Assembly: GCF_014191775.1 (NCBI RefSeq)
Contig: NZ_JACHXA010000005.1
Coordinates: 1 to 64,000 of the forward strand
Length of the DNA: 64,000 nt
Direction of reading: 5' to 3'
DNA from: Limibacillus halophilus
Lineage (GTDB): Bacteria; Pseudomonadota; Alphaproteobacteria; Kiloniellales; CECT-8803
This document shows positions 10,199-19,062 of the stretch, piece by piece; position 1 is the first letter of the stretch, and each line of letters opens with the position of its first letter. Made by a program: the position numbers and the translations under genes. Below the pieces are notes generated by a model. It was given only the letters and a program-made list of their open reading frames with translations. It ran no database searches and was not told the origin of the DNA.

Positions 10199-11542
10199 AT
10201 GGCCTCTGCTGCCGAACAATTAGCCGCGAATGTGAACTGGGGCGCCTTTTCGAAGGCGACTGAGCTGAAGAAGCGTATCTGGTTCACGCTTGCGGCTTTG
10301 GTCGTTTATCGTTTGGGGACATACATTCCCATGCCTTTCATCGATCCCGCTGCGCTGGGTGCTATTTTCCAGCAGCAGGGCGGTGGTATTCTTGGCATGT
10401 TCAACATGTTCTCGGGCGGTGCGCTTGAGCGTATGACGATCTTCGCTCTGAACATCATGCCTTACATTTCGGCCTCTATCATCATGCAGTTGATGACGGC
10501 CGTATCGCCGAAGCTGGAAGCGCTGAAGAAGGAAGGCGAGGCCGGCCGTAAGAAGATCAATCAATATACCCGTTATGGCACCGTGCTTCTGGCCGCCGTT
10601 CAGGCATATGGTATTTCCATTGGTCTTGAGAACATGCAGGGTCCCTCGGGTTCTGCGGTCATCGACCCAGGCATGCTTTTCCGTCTGACAACGGTGGTTT
10701 CGTTGACCGGTGGCACCATGTTCTTGATGTGGTTGGGCGAACAGATCACACAGCGCGGTATCGGCAACGGTATTTCGTTGATCATCATGGCCGGAATTGT
10801 GGCGAACCTGCCGTCTGCTTTGGCGGGAACGCTTGAGTTGGGTCGCACCGGCGCCTTGTCGACGCTGTTCATCATTTTCTTGCTGATCATGTCCGTCGGC
10901 GTGGTTGCTTTTATCGTGTTCATGGAGCGCGCGCAGCGTCGGGTGGTCGTGCAGTATCCCAAGCGTCAGGTCGGTAACCGCATGTTTGGCGGCGAATCCT
11001 CCCACCTGCCGCTGAAGCTGAACCCCTCGGGCGTCATTCCGCCGATTTTTGCTTCGTCCTTGCTGTTGATGCCTTTGACGGTCGCTGGCTTCTCCGGTGG
11101 CGCAGGGCCTGAGTGGCTATCGACGATCACGGCCCACCTCGGCCGGGGCGGTTCGCTTTACATGCTGCTTTACGGCGGACTGATCCTGTTCTTCACCTTC
11201 TTCTATACCTCTATCGTGTTCAATCCGGAGGACACGGCCGAGAATCTGAAGAAGCATGGTGGCTTCGTTCCCGGAATTCGTCCGGGCAAGAATACAGCCG
11301 AGTATCTGAATTACATTCTGACTCGCTTGACCTGTGTGGGCGCTCTCTACCTGACAGTGGTCTGTTTGCTGCCCGAAATGTTGATCTCGAGCTATGCGGT
11401 GCCGTTCTACTTCGGTGGTACGAGCCTTCTGATTGTGGTGTCCGTCACGCTGGATACAGTGGGCCAGATTCATTCGCATCTGCTGGCGCATCAATACGAA
11501 GGGCTGATCAAAAAGAGCAAGCTGCGGGGAAGGCGTCGATGA
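10199..11542 (+). CDS. secY: Protein translocase subunit SecY
   Basis: SecY, 447 residues, the channel of the Sec translocase in the inner membrane, working with SecE, SecG and SecA. Ten hydrophobic segments are spread through the sequence. Diagnostic motifs include '[13 protein letters not shown]' after TM1, '[15 protein letters not shown]'-type text here as '[15 protein letters not shown]', and the cytoplasmic C5 loop with '[16 protein letters not shown]', whose Arg is needed for SecA function. The stop overlaps the adk start as ATGA. Confidence 0.98.
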   Translation: MASAAEQLAANVNWGAFSKATELKKRIWFTLAALVVYRLGTYIPMPFIDPAALGAIFQQQGGGILGMFNMFSGGALERMTIFALNIMPYISASIIMQLMTAVSPKLEALKKEGEAGRKKINQYTRYGTVLLAAVQAYGISIGLENMQGPSGSAVIDPGMLFRLTTVVSLTGGTMFLMWLGEQITQRGIGNGISLIIMAGIVANLPSALAGTLELGRTGALSTLFIIFLLIMSVGVVAFIVFMERAQRRVVVQYPKRQVGNRMFGGESSHLPLKLNPSGVIPPIFASSLLLMPLTVAGFSGGAGPEWLSTITAHLGRGGSLYMLLYGGLILFFTFFYTSIVFNPEDTAENLKKHGGFVPGIRPGKNTAEYLNYILTRLTCVGALYLTVVCLLPEMLISSYAVPFYFGGTSLLIVVSVTLDTVGQIHSHLLAHQYEGLIKKSKLRGRRR

Positions 11543-12183
11543 ATATCATTCTCCTGGGCCCACCAGGGGCGGGAAAAGGTACACAGGCGAAACGATTGGA
11601 AGACGCTTACGGGCTGGTTCAGCTCTCTACGGGGGACATGCTGCGCGCCGAGGTTGCGTCCGGAAGCGTGCTCGGGCGGCAGGCCAAGGAGATTATGGAC
11701 GCCGGCCAGTTCATGCCGGACGATTTGATGGTGGGTATGATCGAATCGAGGATCGGCCAGCCGGATTGCGACAAGGGTTTCATTCTGGATGGTTTTCCTC
11801 GGACTGAAGCTCAGGCGCGCGCACTTGATGTGATGCTGGCGCGCAAGGGTTTGACGCTTAACCACGTAGTGGAGCTAACGGTCGACGAAGCCGCTTTGAT
11901 TGAGCGAATCACCGGTCGGTTCTCCTGCTCGAGATGCGGCGCTGGGTACCATGATCGGTTTCAGCTCCCCCGGGTTGACGGAGTTTGTGATTTCTGTGGC
12001 GGCACCGAGTTTAAGCGGCGCGCCGACGACAATGAGGAAACCGTGCGGGCACGGTTGGAGATTTATCATGCGCAGACAGCGCCGATCCTCCCGTACTACC
12101 GGGAGCGGGGCGTTTTGGATGCCGTGGATGGAATGGCGGACATCGACGAGGTGACACGACAGATCAAAGCTGTCCTGCACTGA
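11539..12183 (+). CDS. adk: Adenylate kinase with Cys4 zinc LID
   Basis: Adenylate kinase, 214 residues, interconverting ATP plus AMP and two ADP. The frame is open further upstream inside secY; the ATG at 11539 is chosen because it overlaps the secY stop (ATGA) and gives '[18 protein letters not shown]', the P-loop. '[10 protein letters not shown]' is the NMP-binding signature. The LID carries two Cys pairs, 'CSRCG' and 'CDFCGG', which should bind a structural zinc; E. coli Adk lacks these. Long-type kinase, cytoplasmic. Confidence 0.98.
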   Translation: MNIILLGPPGAGKGTQAKRLEDAYGLVQLSTGDMLRAEVASGSVLGRQAKEIMDAGQFMPDDLMVGMIESRIGQPDCDKGFILDGFPRTEAQARALDVMLARKGLTLNHVVELTVDEAALIERITGRFSCSRCGAGYHDRFQLPRVDGVCDFCGGTEFKRRADDNEETVRARLEIYHAQTAPILPYYRERGVLDAVDGMADIDEVTRQIKAVLH

Positions 12184-12204
12184 GACGAAGACGTTTCGCG
12201 GTGG

Positions 12205-12232
12205 TTGACAGGGCGCGGCGGAATCCTATAAT
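12205..12232 (+). promoter_or_regulatory. Consensus sigma-70-type promoter before rpsM
   Basis: TTGACA at 12205-12210 and TATAAT at 12227-12232, both perfect, with a 16-base spacer. It lies in the 170-base gap between adk and rpsM and should start transcription at about 12239, giving a leader of about 115 bases for rpsM-rpsK-rpoA-rplQ. The rest of the gap has a good Shine-Dalgarno, AGAGGAG at 12341-12347. Confidence 0.8.
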
Positions 12233-12353
12233 CCGCGCACCCGGAGCCGCCCGTGTTCGGAACGAGCGGCTATTGCCGTTTTTGGGTGGCGATACGGGAG
12301 CAAGGGGCTTTCGTGTCCCCAGGTGGATTAACGCAAGGTAAGAGGAGTTCGAC

Positions 12354-12722
12354 GTGGCACGTATTGCTGGCGTCAACATTCCGACGAACAAGCGGGTGCA
12401 TATCGCTCTGACGTCGATCCATGGCATCGGTCGCACGAAGGCCGTGGATATTTGTGGTCAGGTGGGCATTCCCGAGGAACGTCGGGTAAACGAATTGACG
12501 GACGACGAGATCGTTCGTATCCGCGAGACCATCGACCGGGACTACCTGGTGGAAGGCGATCTGCGCCGCGAAGTAGCGATGAACATCAAGCGTCTGATGG
12601 ACCTCGGCTCTTATCGCGGACTGCGTCACCGCAAGGGCTTGCCCGTGCGGGGTCAGCGCACCCACACCAATGCCAGGACTCGTAAGGGCCCGGCTAAGGC
12701 AATTGCCGGTAAGAAGAAGTAA
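12354..12722 (+). CDS. rpsM: 30S ribosomal protein S13
   Basis: S13 of 122 residues, in the 30S head, bridging to L5. It starts with GTG, 6 bases after AGAGGAG. '[25 protein letters not shown]' begins it, and the basic tail '[21 protein letters not shown]' binds the P-site tRNA. First gene of the alpha operon here, behind its own consensus promoter. Confidence 0.98.
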   Translation: MARIAGVNIPTNKRVHIALTSIHGIGRTKAVDICGQVGIPEERRVNELTDDEIVRIRETIDRDYLVEGDLRREVAMNIKRLMDLGSYRGLRHRKGLPVRGQRTHTNARTRKGPAKAIAGKKK

Positions 12723-12763
12723 CCCTGACGGATTGCGTCGGACGAAAGGTTAAGGAATAAACC

Positions 12764-13153
12764 ATGGCCAAGGCCCCGCAGAAGATGCGCCGTCGCGAGC
12801 GCAAGAACATCAGTTCTGGTATTGCGCACGTGAATGCGAGCTTTAACAACACGATCATCACCATCACCGATGTTCAGGGCAACGCGATTGCCTGGTCGTC
12901 GGCGGGCGGGCAGGGCTTTAAAGGCTCTCGGAAATCCACGCCCTATGCGGCTCAGGTGGCGGCGGAAGACGCTGGCCGGAAAGCCCAAGAGCATGGGATG
13001 AAGATCCTTGAAGTCAATGTAAAGGGCCCGGGATCCGGCCGCGAATCCGCACTGCGTGCGTTGCAGGCCGTTGGCTTCCAGATTACGGCGATCAAGGACG
13101 TAACGCCAATTCCGCACAACGGATGTCGTCCGCCGAAGAAGCGTCGGGTTTAA
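12764..13153 (+). CDS. rpsK: 30S ribosomal protein S11
   Basis: S11 of 129 residues, on the 30S platform near the E site. '[18 protein letters not shown]' and the end '[19 protein letters not shown]' are diagnostic. The gap of 137 bases to rpoA contains two stem-loops, listed separately. Notably rpsD (S4) is not in this cluster, as is usual for alphaproteobacteria. Confidence 0.98.
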   Translation: MAKAPQKMRRRERKNISSGIAHVNASFNNTIITITDVQGNAIAWSSAGGQGFKGSRKSTPYAAQVAAEDAGRKAQEHGMKILEVNVKGPGSGRESALRALQAVGFQITAIKDVTPIPHNGCRPPKKRRV

Positions 13154-13162
13154 TTCGTTTAT

Positions 13163-13188
13163 CGCCATCGGCCTAACTGCCGTTGGCG
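13163..13188 (+). promoter_or_regulatory. Stem-loop just after rpsK
   Basis: CGCCATCGGC (13163-13172) pairs with GCCGTTGGCG (13179-13188), ten pairs with one mismatch, around CTAACT. It starts 10 bases after the rpsK stop. Without a T-run it is unlikely to be an efficient terminator; it may be a processing or pause site before rpoA. Confidence 0.4.
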
Positions 13189-13237
13189 CTGGGGCGGCTT
13201 AGAGCGGCCCTGATAGTCACAGAGTGTTATGAAGGTA

Positions 13238-13262
13238 GGCGACGCCATTTTGGGCCGTCGCC
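13238..13262 (+). promoter_or_regulatory. Stem-loop in the rpoA leader
   Basis: GGCGACG (13238-13244) pairs with CGTCGCC (13256-13262), seven pairs around an 11-base loop, ending 28 bases before the rpoA start. It could tune rpoA translation; only the pairing is seen. Confidence 0.35.
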
Positions 13263-13290
13263 TCCCGTATTAGAGAGGCAGTAGGTTCCC

Positions 13291-14340
13291 ATGTCCCAGT
13301 CGGCTATCAAAGAACAGACACAGGCCTTGCAGAAAAATTGGACCGATTTGATCAAGCCGCAGAAGCTTGATGTTCAGTCGGGTCATGATGCGACGCGCTT
13401 TGCCAAAGTTGTTGCCGAGCCGCTGGAACGCGGTTTTGGCCAGACGCTCGGCAATGCGTTGCGGCGCGTTCTGCTGTCGTCCCTGCAAGGTGCAGCGGTC
13501 ACGTCTATTCAAATCGACGGTGTCCTGCATGAATTTTCTTCGATCCAGGGTGTCCGCGAGGACGTGACAGACATCGTCTTGAACGTAAAGCAGATTGCTT
13601 TGCGTATGCACGGTGAAGGCCCCAAGCGTATGCGGTTGCGCGCCGATGGCCCGGGTGAGGTTTCTGCAAGTCAGATAGAGGCGGGCCATGACATTGAGGT
13701 CATGAATCCTGACCTGGTGATCTGCACGCTCGATGATGGCGCGCGGCTCGACATGGAATTGACGGTCGATACCGGCAAGGGATATGTCGCAAGCTCGATG
13801 AACCGCCCCGAGGATGCGCCGATCGGACTGATCCCGGTCGATGCGGTTTTCTCGCCGGTACGCCGGATTGCCTACAAGGTTGAGAATACGCGCGTTGGTC
13901 AGGTAACCGACTACGATATGTTGACCATGGAAGTTGAGACCAATGGCGCGGTTTCGCCGGAGGATGCCGTGGCATTGGCCGCGCGTATTCTGCAGGACCA
14001 ATTGCAGCTTTTCATCAACTTCGAGGAGCCCCAGGCACGGGTTGCCGAGGACAAGGAAAGCGAACCCCCGTTCAACAAGAACCTGCTTCGCAAGGTTGAT
14101 GAACTGGAGCTGTCCGTCCGTTCGGCAAACTGCTTGAAGAACGACAACATCGTCTACATCGGCGATCTGGTTCAGAAGACGGAAGCCGAGATGCTTCGCA
14201 CGCCGAACTTCGGCCGCAAGTCGCTGAATGAGATCAAGGAAGTTCTGGGGCAGATGAGCCTGCATTTGGGAATGGAAATCCCGAATTGGCCGCCCGAGAA
14301 CATCGAGGAACTCGCCAAGAAATTGGAAGAGCCCTACTAA
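13291..14340 (+). CDS. rpoA: DNA-directed RNA polymerase subunit alpha
   Basis: RpoA, 349 residues. The N-terminal domain (about 1-235) drives dimerisation and core assembly, with '[23 protein letters not shown]'. After an acidic linker, the C-terminal domain (about 270-335) has '[19 protein letters not shown]', holding the Arg that contacts UP elements and activators, and ends '[13 protein letters not shown]'. An antisense frame of 366 codons covers the gene but is only a shadow. Likely co-transcribed with rpsM, rpsK and rplQ. Confidence 0.98.
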   Translation: MSQSAIKEQTQALQKNWTDLIKPQKLDVQSGHDATRFAKVVAEPLERGFGQTLGNALRRVLLSSLQGAAVTSIQIDGVLHEFSSIQGVREDVTDIVLNVKQIALRMHGEGPKRMRLRADGPGEVSASQIEAGHDIEVMNPDLVICTLDDGARLDMELTVDTGKGYVASSMNRPEDAPIGLIPVDAVFSPVRRIAYKVENTRVGQVTDYDMLTMEVETNGAVSPEDAVALAARILQDQLQLFINFEEPQARVAEDKESEPPFNKNLLRKVDELELSVRSANCLKNDNIVYIGDLVQKTEAEMLRTPNFGRKSLNEIKEVLGQMSLHLGMEIPNWPPENIEELAKKLEEPY

Positions 14341-14353
14341 GTAAATTGATATC

Positions 14354-14368
14354 GGGTCACGGTGACCC
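14354..14368 (+). promoter_or_regulatory. Short inverted repeat between rpoA and rplQ
   Basis: GGGTCA and TGACCC (14354-14368) flank a 3-base loop in the 136-base gap between rpoA and rplQ. No T-run follows. It could be an RNA hairpin or a protein site; neither is supported further. A good ribosome site, AGAGGAG, precedes rplQ. Confidence 0.25.
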
Positions 14369-14476
14369 AAGCCCTTCGTACCGCAAAGGAAGCCTGGAGT
14401 TTCGGGCGTGGCGGGCGAGGTGGTTGCGAAATCGGCTTCGCGCTGCGATGCCAGGATTAAGAGGAGCTAGAGGATC

Positions 14477-14902
14477 ATGCGTCACGGATTTTCCGGTCGT
14501 CGTTTCAATCGTACCACGTCGCATCGCAAGGCGATGTTTGCCAATCTCGCCAACGCCCTGATCAAGCACGAGCAGATCAAGACGACCCTGCCCAAGGCAA
14601 AGGATCTGCGACGGGTAATCGATCCCCTGATCACGCTGGCAAAGCGCGGCGACCTGCATGCGCGCCGTCAGGCTTTTGCGCAGTTGCGCGATGACGCCAT
14701 GGTCACCAAGCTTTTCGATATCCTCGGCGAGCGCTACAAGGACCGTAAGGGTGGATACTCTCGCGTTCTGAAGGCTGGGTTCCGCTATGGTGATGCGGCG
14801 CCGATGGCCGTCATCGAGCTCGTGGATCGCGATCCGGAAGCCAAGGGCCTGGACTCCGGCCCGGTACAGCTTGCGGACGACGGCGATGAGGCAGAGGCCT
14901 GA
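14477..14902 (+). CDS. rplQ: 50S ribosomal protein L17
   Basis: L17 of 141 residues, last gene of the cluster. '[45 protein letters not shown]' is the family N terminus in sequence, and the acidic tail 'ADDGDEAEA' extends past the ~120-residue E. coli protein. It is followed directly by a strong intrinsic terminator. Confidence 0.97.
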   Translation: MRHGFSGRRFNRTTSHRKAMFANLANALIKHEQIKTTLPKAKDLRRVIDPLITLAKRGDLHARRQAFAQLRDDAMVTKLFDILGERYKDRKGGYSRVLKAGFRYGDAAPMAVIELVDRDPEAKGLDSGPVQLADDGDEAEA

Positions 14903-14936
14903 GTTCGGTATCGAGGTCGGTCAGAATTGATCTGAG

Positions 14937-14966
14937 AAAGGCGGTCCTACCTGGACCGCCTTTTTC
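14937..14966 (+). terminator. Intrinsic terminator of the ribosomal cluster
   Basis: AAAGGCGGTCC (14937-14947) pairs perfectly with GGACCGCCTTT (14953-14963), an 11-bp stem with a 5-base loop TACCT, running into T5 (14961-14965) and a further pyrimidine tract. It lies 34 bases after rplQ and ends the operon. Confidence 0.9.
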
Positions 14967-15047
14967 CTTTTCTGGCGCCTTTGGATTGCCTAACTGTTGA
15001 GCTGTACTTTGAAAGTGTAGAAGCACTGACCAAGGGACCCGACGTTA

Positions 15048-16469
15048 ATGATCAAACTTTCACCGATAGCCCTTCTTGGCTCGTTGTTCATGATGCTGCA
15101 GGTTGTGAGTTGGGGCCCGGCTAGCGTGCTGGCGCAACAAGTGCCGTCCAGTCAGGAAGAGATCCAGCTTTCCTTTGCGCCGGTGGTTAAAAAGGCCGCG
15201 CCTGCTGTCGTAAACATCTTCACGTCCCGGGTTACGCGCAGTCGGCCGTCGTCGCCGTTGTTCGACGATCCCTTCTTTAAGCGTTTCTTTGGCGACACTT
15301 TCAAAGTTCCCGAGAAAGAGCGAAAGCAGAATGCTCTTGGTTCCGGTGTGATCGTTGATCCATCCGGTCTCATCATTACGAATCATCACGTAATTGCCGG
15401 TGCGGACGAGATCAAGGTCGTCTTGGCGGACCGCCGCGAGTTCGCCGCAGAACTGATAGTCGATGATGAGCAAACCGATTTGGCGCTCTTGAAGGTGCAA
15501 TCCGGCGACGAACTGTTGCCGTTCCTGGAGTTACGGGATTCGGATGATATCGAGGTCGGTGACTTGGTGTTGGCGATCGGCAATCCCTTTGGAGTAGGGC
15601 AAACGGTAACCAGCGGAATTGTTTCGGCCCTTGCGCGGACGCGGGTTGGGATTAGCGATTTCAATTTCTTCATTCAGACCGATGCAGCCATCAATCCCGG
15701 AAACTCCGGCGGCGCTCTGGTGACCATGGATGGTCGCCTGATCGGCATCAATAGCGCGATCTATTCGCGCAGCGGAGGTTCCATAGGTATTGGTTTTGCG
15801 GTGCCGTCAAACATGGTCCGCACCATCATTGCCAGCGCCGGGATGGGGGGACGGGTGGTGCGCCCCTGGCTAGGCTTTGTCGGGCAAGACCTGTCGCTCG
15901 ATTTGGCGGAAGGATTCGGTCTACGACGGCCCGGCGGCGTTGTGGTCAACGAGGTGTTCAAGGGTGGGAATGCCGAGATAGCAGGCTTGAAGAGCGGCGA
16001 TGTCATTCTGGATGCCGGTGGTCAACCGGTTCTTGATCTTGAGAGTCTGCGGTTCCGGATCGCCACGGGGAAGATGGGCTCGATGATGCCATTGCGCGTG
16101 TGGCGGCGGCAAAAGGAACTGCTGCTAGAAATGAAACTGGACCCGGCACCGGATAAGCCGGAGCCGGATCAACGTGTCATGGATGGCAGCAACCCGTTGG
16201 CAGGTGCCAAGGTCGCCAATCTATCGCCCCGCCTTGCCGAGGAGATCGAGCTACAGGGGGCCTGGAGCGGCGTGGTTGTGTTGGGAACCTATCGCGGCAG
16301 TCCGGCCGCACGCAGTGGGCTGAAGCCCAGGGATATTGTCGTTCAGGTGAACAAACGCCGAGTAGAATCCACTGAACAGTTACAGAGTTTGCTCGCGGAG
16401 GGAGGACCTCGTTGGCAAGTGCAGATTGAACGAGGCGGCAGGTTGCTTTCCCTCGATGTAACTTTCTAG
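15048..16469 (+). CDS. Periplasmic Deg/HtrA-type serine protease with two PDZ domains
   Basis: 473 residues. Residues 1-29 form a signal peptide with a likely cut after 'SVLA'. The trypsin-like domain has the triad His114 ('TNHHVI'), Asp144 ('TDLALL') and Ser220 ('GNSGG'). Two PDZ domains follow, about 275-365 and 385-470. DegP/DegQ-type enzymes degrade or refold misfolded periplasmic proteins. It begins a new unit after the ribosomal terminator and is 11 bases before rarA. The closest named relatives would be degP/mucD/degQ; sequence alone does not choose between them. Confidence 0.92.
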   Translation: MIKLSPIALLGSLFMMLQVVSWGPASVLAQQVPSSQEEIQLSFAPVVKKAAPAVVNIFTSRVTRSRPSSPLFDDPFFKRFFGDTFKVPEKERKQNALGSGVIVDPSGLIITNHHVIAGADEIKVVLADRREFAAELIVDDEQTDLALLKVQSGDELLPFLELRDSDDIEVGDLVLAIGNPFGVGQTVTSGIVSALARTRVGISDFNFFIQTDAAINPGNSGGALVTMDGRLIGINSAIYSRSGGSIGIGFAVPSNMVRTIIASAGMGGRVVRPWLGFVGQDLSLDLAEGFGLRRPGGVVVNEVFKGGNAEIAGLKSGDVILDAGGQPVLDLESLRFRIATGKMGSMMPLRVWRRQKELLLEMKLDPAPDKPEPDQRVMDGSNPLAGAKVANLSPRLAEEIELQGAWSGVVVLGTYRGSPAARSGLKPRDIVVQVNKRRVESTEQLQSLLAEGGPRWQVQIERGGRLLSLDVTF

Positions 16470-16480
16470 GACTTAGATTG

Positions 16481-17785
16481 ATGGCCGGGCTCTTCGATTC
16501 CAACGCGCCAAGGCCGCTCGCCGACCGCTTGCGCCCGGCACGATTGGTCGATGTGGTTGGGCAGTCGCATTTGTTGGGAGACGAAGCACCGATTGGTCGA
16601 ATGGTGGCGCGTGGCCGCTTGACCTCCTTGCTGCTTTGGGGGCCGCCGGGTTGCGGTAAAACGACGATTGCGCGTTTGCTGGCGGAAGGATGCAGTTTGG
16701 AGTTTGAGCCGTTGTCCGCGGTTTTTTCCGGTGTTGCAGACCTGAAGAAGGTCTTCGAACGAGCCCGGCAACGTCGTACCGGCGGGCAGGGCACACTCCT
16801 TTTCGTCGACGAAATACACCGTTTCAATCGTGCACAACAGGATGGCTTTCTCCCTTATGTGGAAGACGGAACAGTCATTCTTGTCGGCGCCACGACCGAA
16901 AACCCGTCATTTGAGCTTAACGCCGCTTTGTTGTCGCGCTGCCAGGTTTTCGTGCTCCGCCGATTGGACGATGAGGCTCTGGAGGCTCTGCTCACGCGCG
17001 CTGAGGGAGAGTTGGGACACGCCCTGCCGCTTGATGGTGAGGCTCGCAGCAGTCTTAGGGCCATGGCCGACGGCGATGGTCGGTATCTGCTTAATCTTGT
17101 CGAGGCGATCGAAGCTGCGGGCAGCACTGAGGCGATGAACACCCAAGCACTGACAAATCTGGTTCAAAAGCGCGCGCCGGTTTACGACAAGAACCGGGAA
17201 GAACACTATAATCTTATTTCCGCCCTTCATAAGTCGCTGCGCGGTTCGGATGCGGATGCCGCCCTTTACTGGTTTGCACGCATGCTGGCAGGAGGTGAGG
17301 ATCCAAGGTTCATTGCCAGACGGCTCACACGTTTTGCTGTCGAGGATGTAGCTCTCGCCGATCCGCAAGCCGTCCAGCAGGCTCTTGCCGGGTGGCAAAC
17401 CTACGAACGGCTTGGGTCGCCTGAGGGCGAGTTGGCACTGGCTCAGGTCGTGCTTTACCTGGCAACAGCACCAAAATCCAATGCGAGCTACAGCGCTTTC
17501 AAGGCAGCAAGCCGGGCGGCTCGGGACACAGGGTCGCTAGCGCCGCCACTGCATATTCTCAATGCACCTACGGGGTTGATGAAGGATCTGGGTTATGGGG
17601 AGGGGTATGCCTACGACCATAATCAGAAGGATGGCTTTTCCGGGCAGAACTATTTTCCCGATGGAATGGAGCGGCAGGAATTTTATCAGCCTGTCGAACG
17701 GGGATTTGAGCGGGAAATCCACAAGCGCCTAGCCTATTTTCAGCGTCTGCGCGCGGAAAAATCAAAGCGGGATAGCAAGGATTAG
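16481..17785 (+). CDS. rarA: Replication-associated recombination ATPase RarA (MgsA)
   Basis: 434 residues from the ATG at 16481; a TTG three bases upstream is an alternative. RarA is a clamp-loader-like AAA+ ATPase acting at stalled forks and on single-stranded DNA ends. 'PLADRLRPARLVDVVGQSHLLG' is the family N terminus, 'GPPGCGKTT' the Walker A, 'LLFVDEIHRFN' the Walker B, and 'VGATTENPSFELNAALLSR' carries sensor 1 and the arginine finger. The C-terminal tetramerisation part has 'RGSDADAALYWFARML'. Gene pairing with a Deg protease is common in alphaproteobacteria. Confidence 0.95.
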   Translation: MAGLFDSNAPRPLADRLRPARLVDVVGQSHLLGDEAPIGRMVARGRLTSLLLWGPPGCGKTTIARLLAEGCSLEFEPLSAVFSGVADLKKVFERARQRRTGGQGTLLFVDEIHRFNRAQQDGFLPYVEDGTVILVGATTENPSFELNAALLSRCQVFVLRRLDDEALEALLTRAEGELGHALPLDGEARSSLRAMADGDGRYLLNLVEAIEAAGSTEAMNTQALTNLVQKRAPVYDKNREEHYNLISALHKSLRGSDADAALYWFARMLAGGEDPRFIARRLTRFAVEDVALADPQAVQQALAGWQTYERLGSPEGELALAQVVLYLATAPKSNASYSAFKAASRAARDTGSLAPPLHILNAPTGLMKDLGYGEGYAYDHNQKDGFSGQNYFPDGMERQEFYQPVERGFEREIHKRLAYFQRLRAEKSKRDSKD

Positions 17786-17908
17786 TGCGGTTTTGTCGTC
17801 ATTCCTTGGGTGCTTATGCACTGAGGCGAATGCAGTTATGACTCTTTCGCCCTTGTTCCCCGTTCATCCCGGAGTATGGTCCGCATTAGGACAGATTGTA
17901 GAAATCTG

Positions 17909-17926
17909 CTGGCCTTGATTGGCCAG
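17909..17926 (+). promoter_or_regulatory. Inverted repeat before the cysteine hydrolase gene
   Basis: CTGGCC (17909-17914) and GGCCAG (17921-17926) flank TTGATT, 26 bases before the start codon, in the 166-base gap after rarA. It could be an operator or a leader hairpin. No consensus promoter or terminator was found in this gap. Confidence 0.25.
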
Positions 17927-17951
17927 GACTTCTTGGAGGCAATAAGTACAG

Positions 17952-18620
17952 ATGGCAGACTATACGGTCCCAGAGCGCCAACATGTGGTTCTGGTTACCA
18001 GTGATTTGCAGCGTGACTTTCTAGAGCCCAATTCGCCCCTGACGCGCTGTTCGGCTGGACGATGCATAGGTCAATGCGCAACGGTGGTATCGGCTTTTAG
18101 AAGGGCTGGATTGCCCATCTATCACAGCGTCCGCTTTTTTCTGCCGGACGGATCCAATGTTGAGCGTTCTCGCCGCCAAGCGGTCGAAGAGGGCATGCGC
18201 GTCCTCATGCCGGGAACTTCCGGTGCTGAGCTAGTGGACGGAATTGCACCCGATGGTCATAAGCGTTTGAACGCGCTGAAGCTTCTGGAGGGAGACGCTC
18301 AGGAGCTTGGACCAAATGAATGGGCCTTTTGTAAACCGCGTTGGGGCGCGTTCTATAGCACCCGGTTGGACGAATACGTTCGTAAGGGAAGCGCCACCAC
18401 AGTGGTTGTGATCGGCAGCGATTTTGAATGTGGCGTTCGGCCCACGGTTTATGAAGCCTGCGCCCGGGACTACAGGGTCATCGTGGTGCCGGATGCGGCC
18501 GGTTGTCAGGTCGATGATATCGCGTTGAATCAACTAGGCCGCTTAGGTGTCTATCTGATCGGCGCGGATGCCCTGTCCCTGTGGCTGGCGAACCCGCGCT
18601 CAGAGCAGGGAGTGGCTTGA
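17952..18620 (+). CDS. Isochorismatase-like cysteine hydrolase
   Basis: 222 residues of the cysteine hydrolase superfamily, which includes nicotinamidases, N-carbamoyl amidases, ureidoacrylate and biuret hydrolases and isochorismatases. The triad is visible: Asp18 ('TSDLQRDF'), Lys128 ('FCKPRWGAF') and Cys160 ('DFECGVRPT'), with the usual non-proline-like cis-peptide region just before the Cys. Two extra Cys at 33 and 38 ('RCSAGRC') are unusual. The substrate cannot be assigned, and the neighbours (rarA, crcB) do not help. Separate transcription is likely, given the 166-base upstream gap. Confidence 0.85.
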   Translation: MADYTVPERQHVVLVTSDLQRDFLEPNSPLTRCSAGRCIGQCATVVSAFRRAGLPIYHSVRFFLPDGSNVERSRRQAVEEGMRVLMPGTSGAELVDGIAPDGHKRLNALKLLEGDAQELGPNEWAFCKPRWGAFYSTRLDEYVRKGSATTVVVIGSDFECGVRPTVYEACARDYRVIVVPDAAGCQVDDIALNQLGRLGVYLIGADALSLWLANPRSEQGVA

Positions 18621-18681
18621 TCCCGGCGAAAAAGCAAGCCACCCTGACGACCTGGATTCTCGGCACTCTTGGAGTGAGCTC

Positions 18682-19062
18682 ATGAAAATTGTGCTGGCTG
18701 TGGCCGCAGGCGGGGCCCTGGGGGCGGTGGCCCGCTATTACTCCGCTGGTTTCGTAGGCCGATTGATCGGCCTGGACTTCCCGTCCGGAACCTTGGTGGT
18801 CAATATCCTGGGCTCCTTCCTCATGGGACTCCTTGTTGAGTTGTCAGCGCTTGCCTGGTCTCCCTCGCCAGAGCTTCGGGCCATGATCGCCGTGGGCTTC
18901 CTCGGCGCCTTCACAACTTTTTCGACCTTCTCCCTCGACGCCGTATTGCTGTTGCAGCGAGGCCAAGTTCTGTCTGCCGGTGCCTACGTGCTGTTATCGG
19001 TTTTCTTGTCCATAGGCGGGTTTGTGCTGGGCCTCTATCTGGTTCGGAGCCTCCTCGCATGA
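18682..19062 (+). CDS. crcB: Fluoride ion channel CrcB/Fluc
   Basis: 126 residues from the ATG at 18682; the frame is open further upstream, but this start gives the normal length and 'MKIVLAVAAGGALGAVARYY'. CrcB forms dual-topology dimers that let fluoride leave the cell. Four membrane helices are visible with 'GTLVVNILGSFLMG' (the Asn lines the pore) and 'GFLGAFTTFSTFS' (the Phe/Thr/Ser track that binds the ion). The stop overlaps the next gene as ATGA. No fluoride riboswitch is recognisable upstream. Confidence 0.95.
   Translation: MKIVLAVAAGGALGAVARYYSAGFVGRLIGLDFPSGTLVVNILGSFLMGLLVELSALAWSPSPELRAMIAVGFLGAFTTFSTFSLDAVLLLQRGQVLSAGAYVLLSVFLSIGGFVLGLYLVRSLLA

Noticed and set aside
13270-14370. 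Antisense open frame of 366 codons opposite rpoA
   Set aside because: It mirrors rpoA codons, has no recognisable domain or ribosome site, and rpoA is certain. Similar antisense frames over rplD-rplW-rplB (2018-2959) and rpsC (4033-4872) are the same artefact.
18600-18681. Fluoride (crcB-motif) riboswitch before crcB
   Set aside because: The 61 bases between the hydrolase stop and the crcB start contain none of the conserved crcB-motif blocks and are too short for the full motif.
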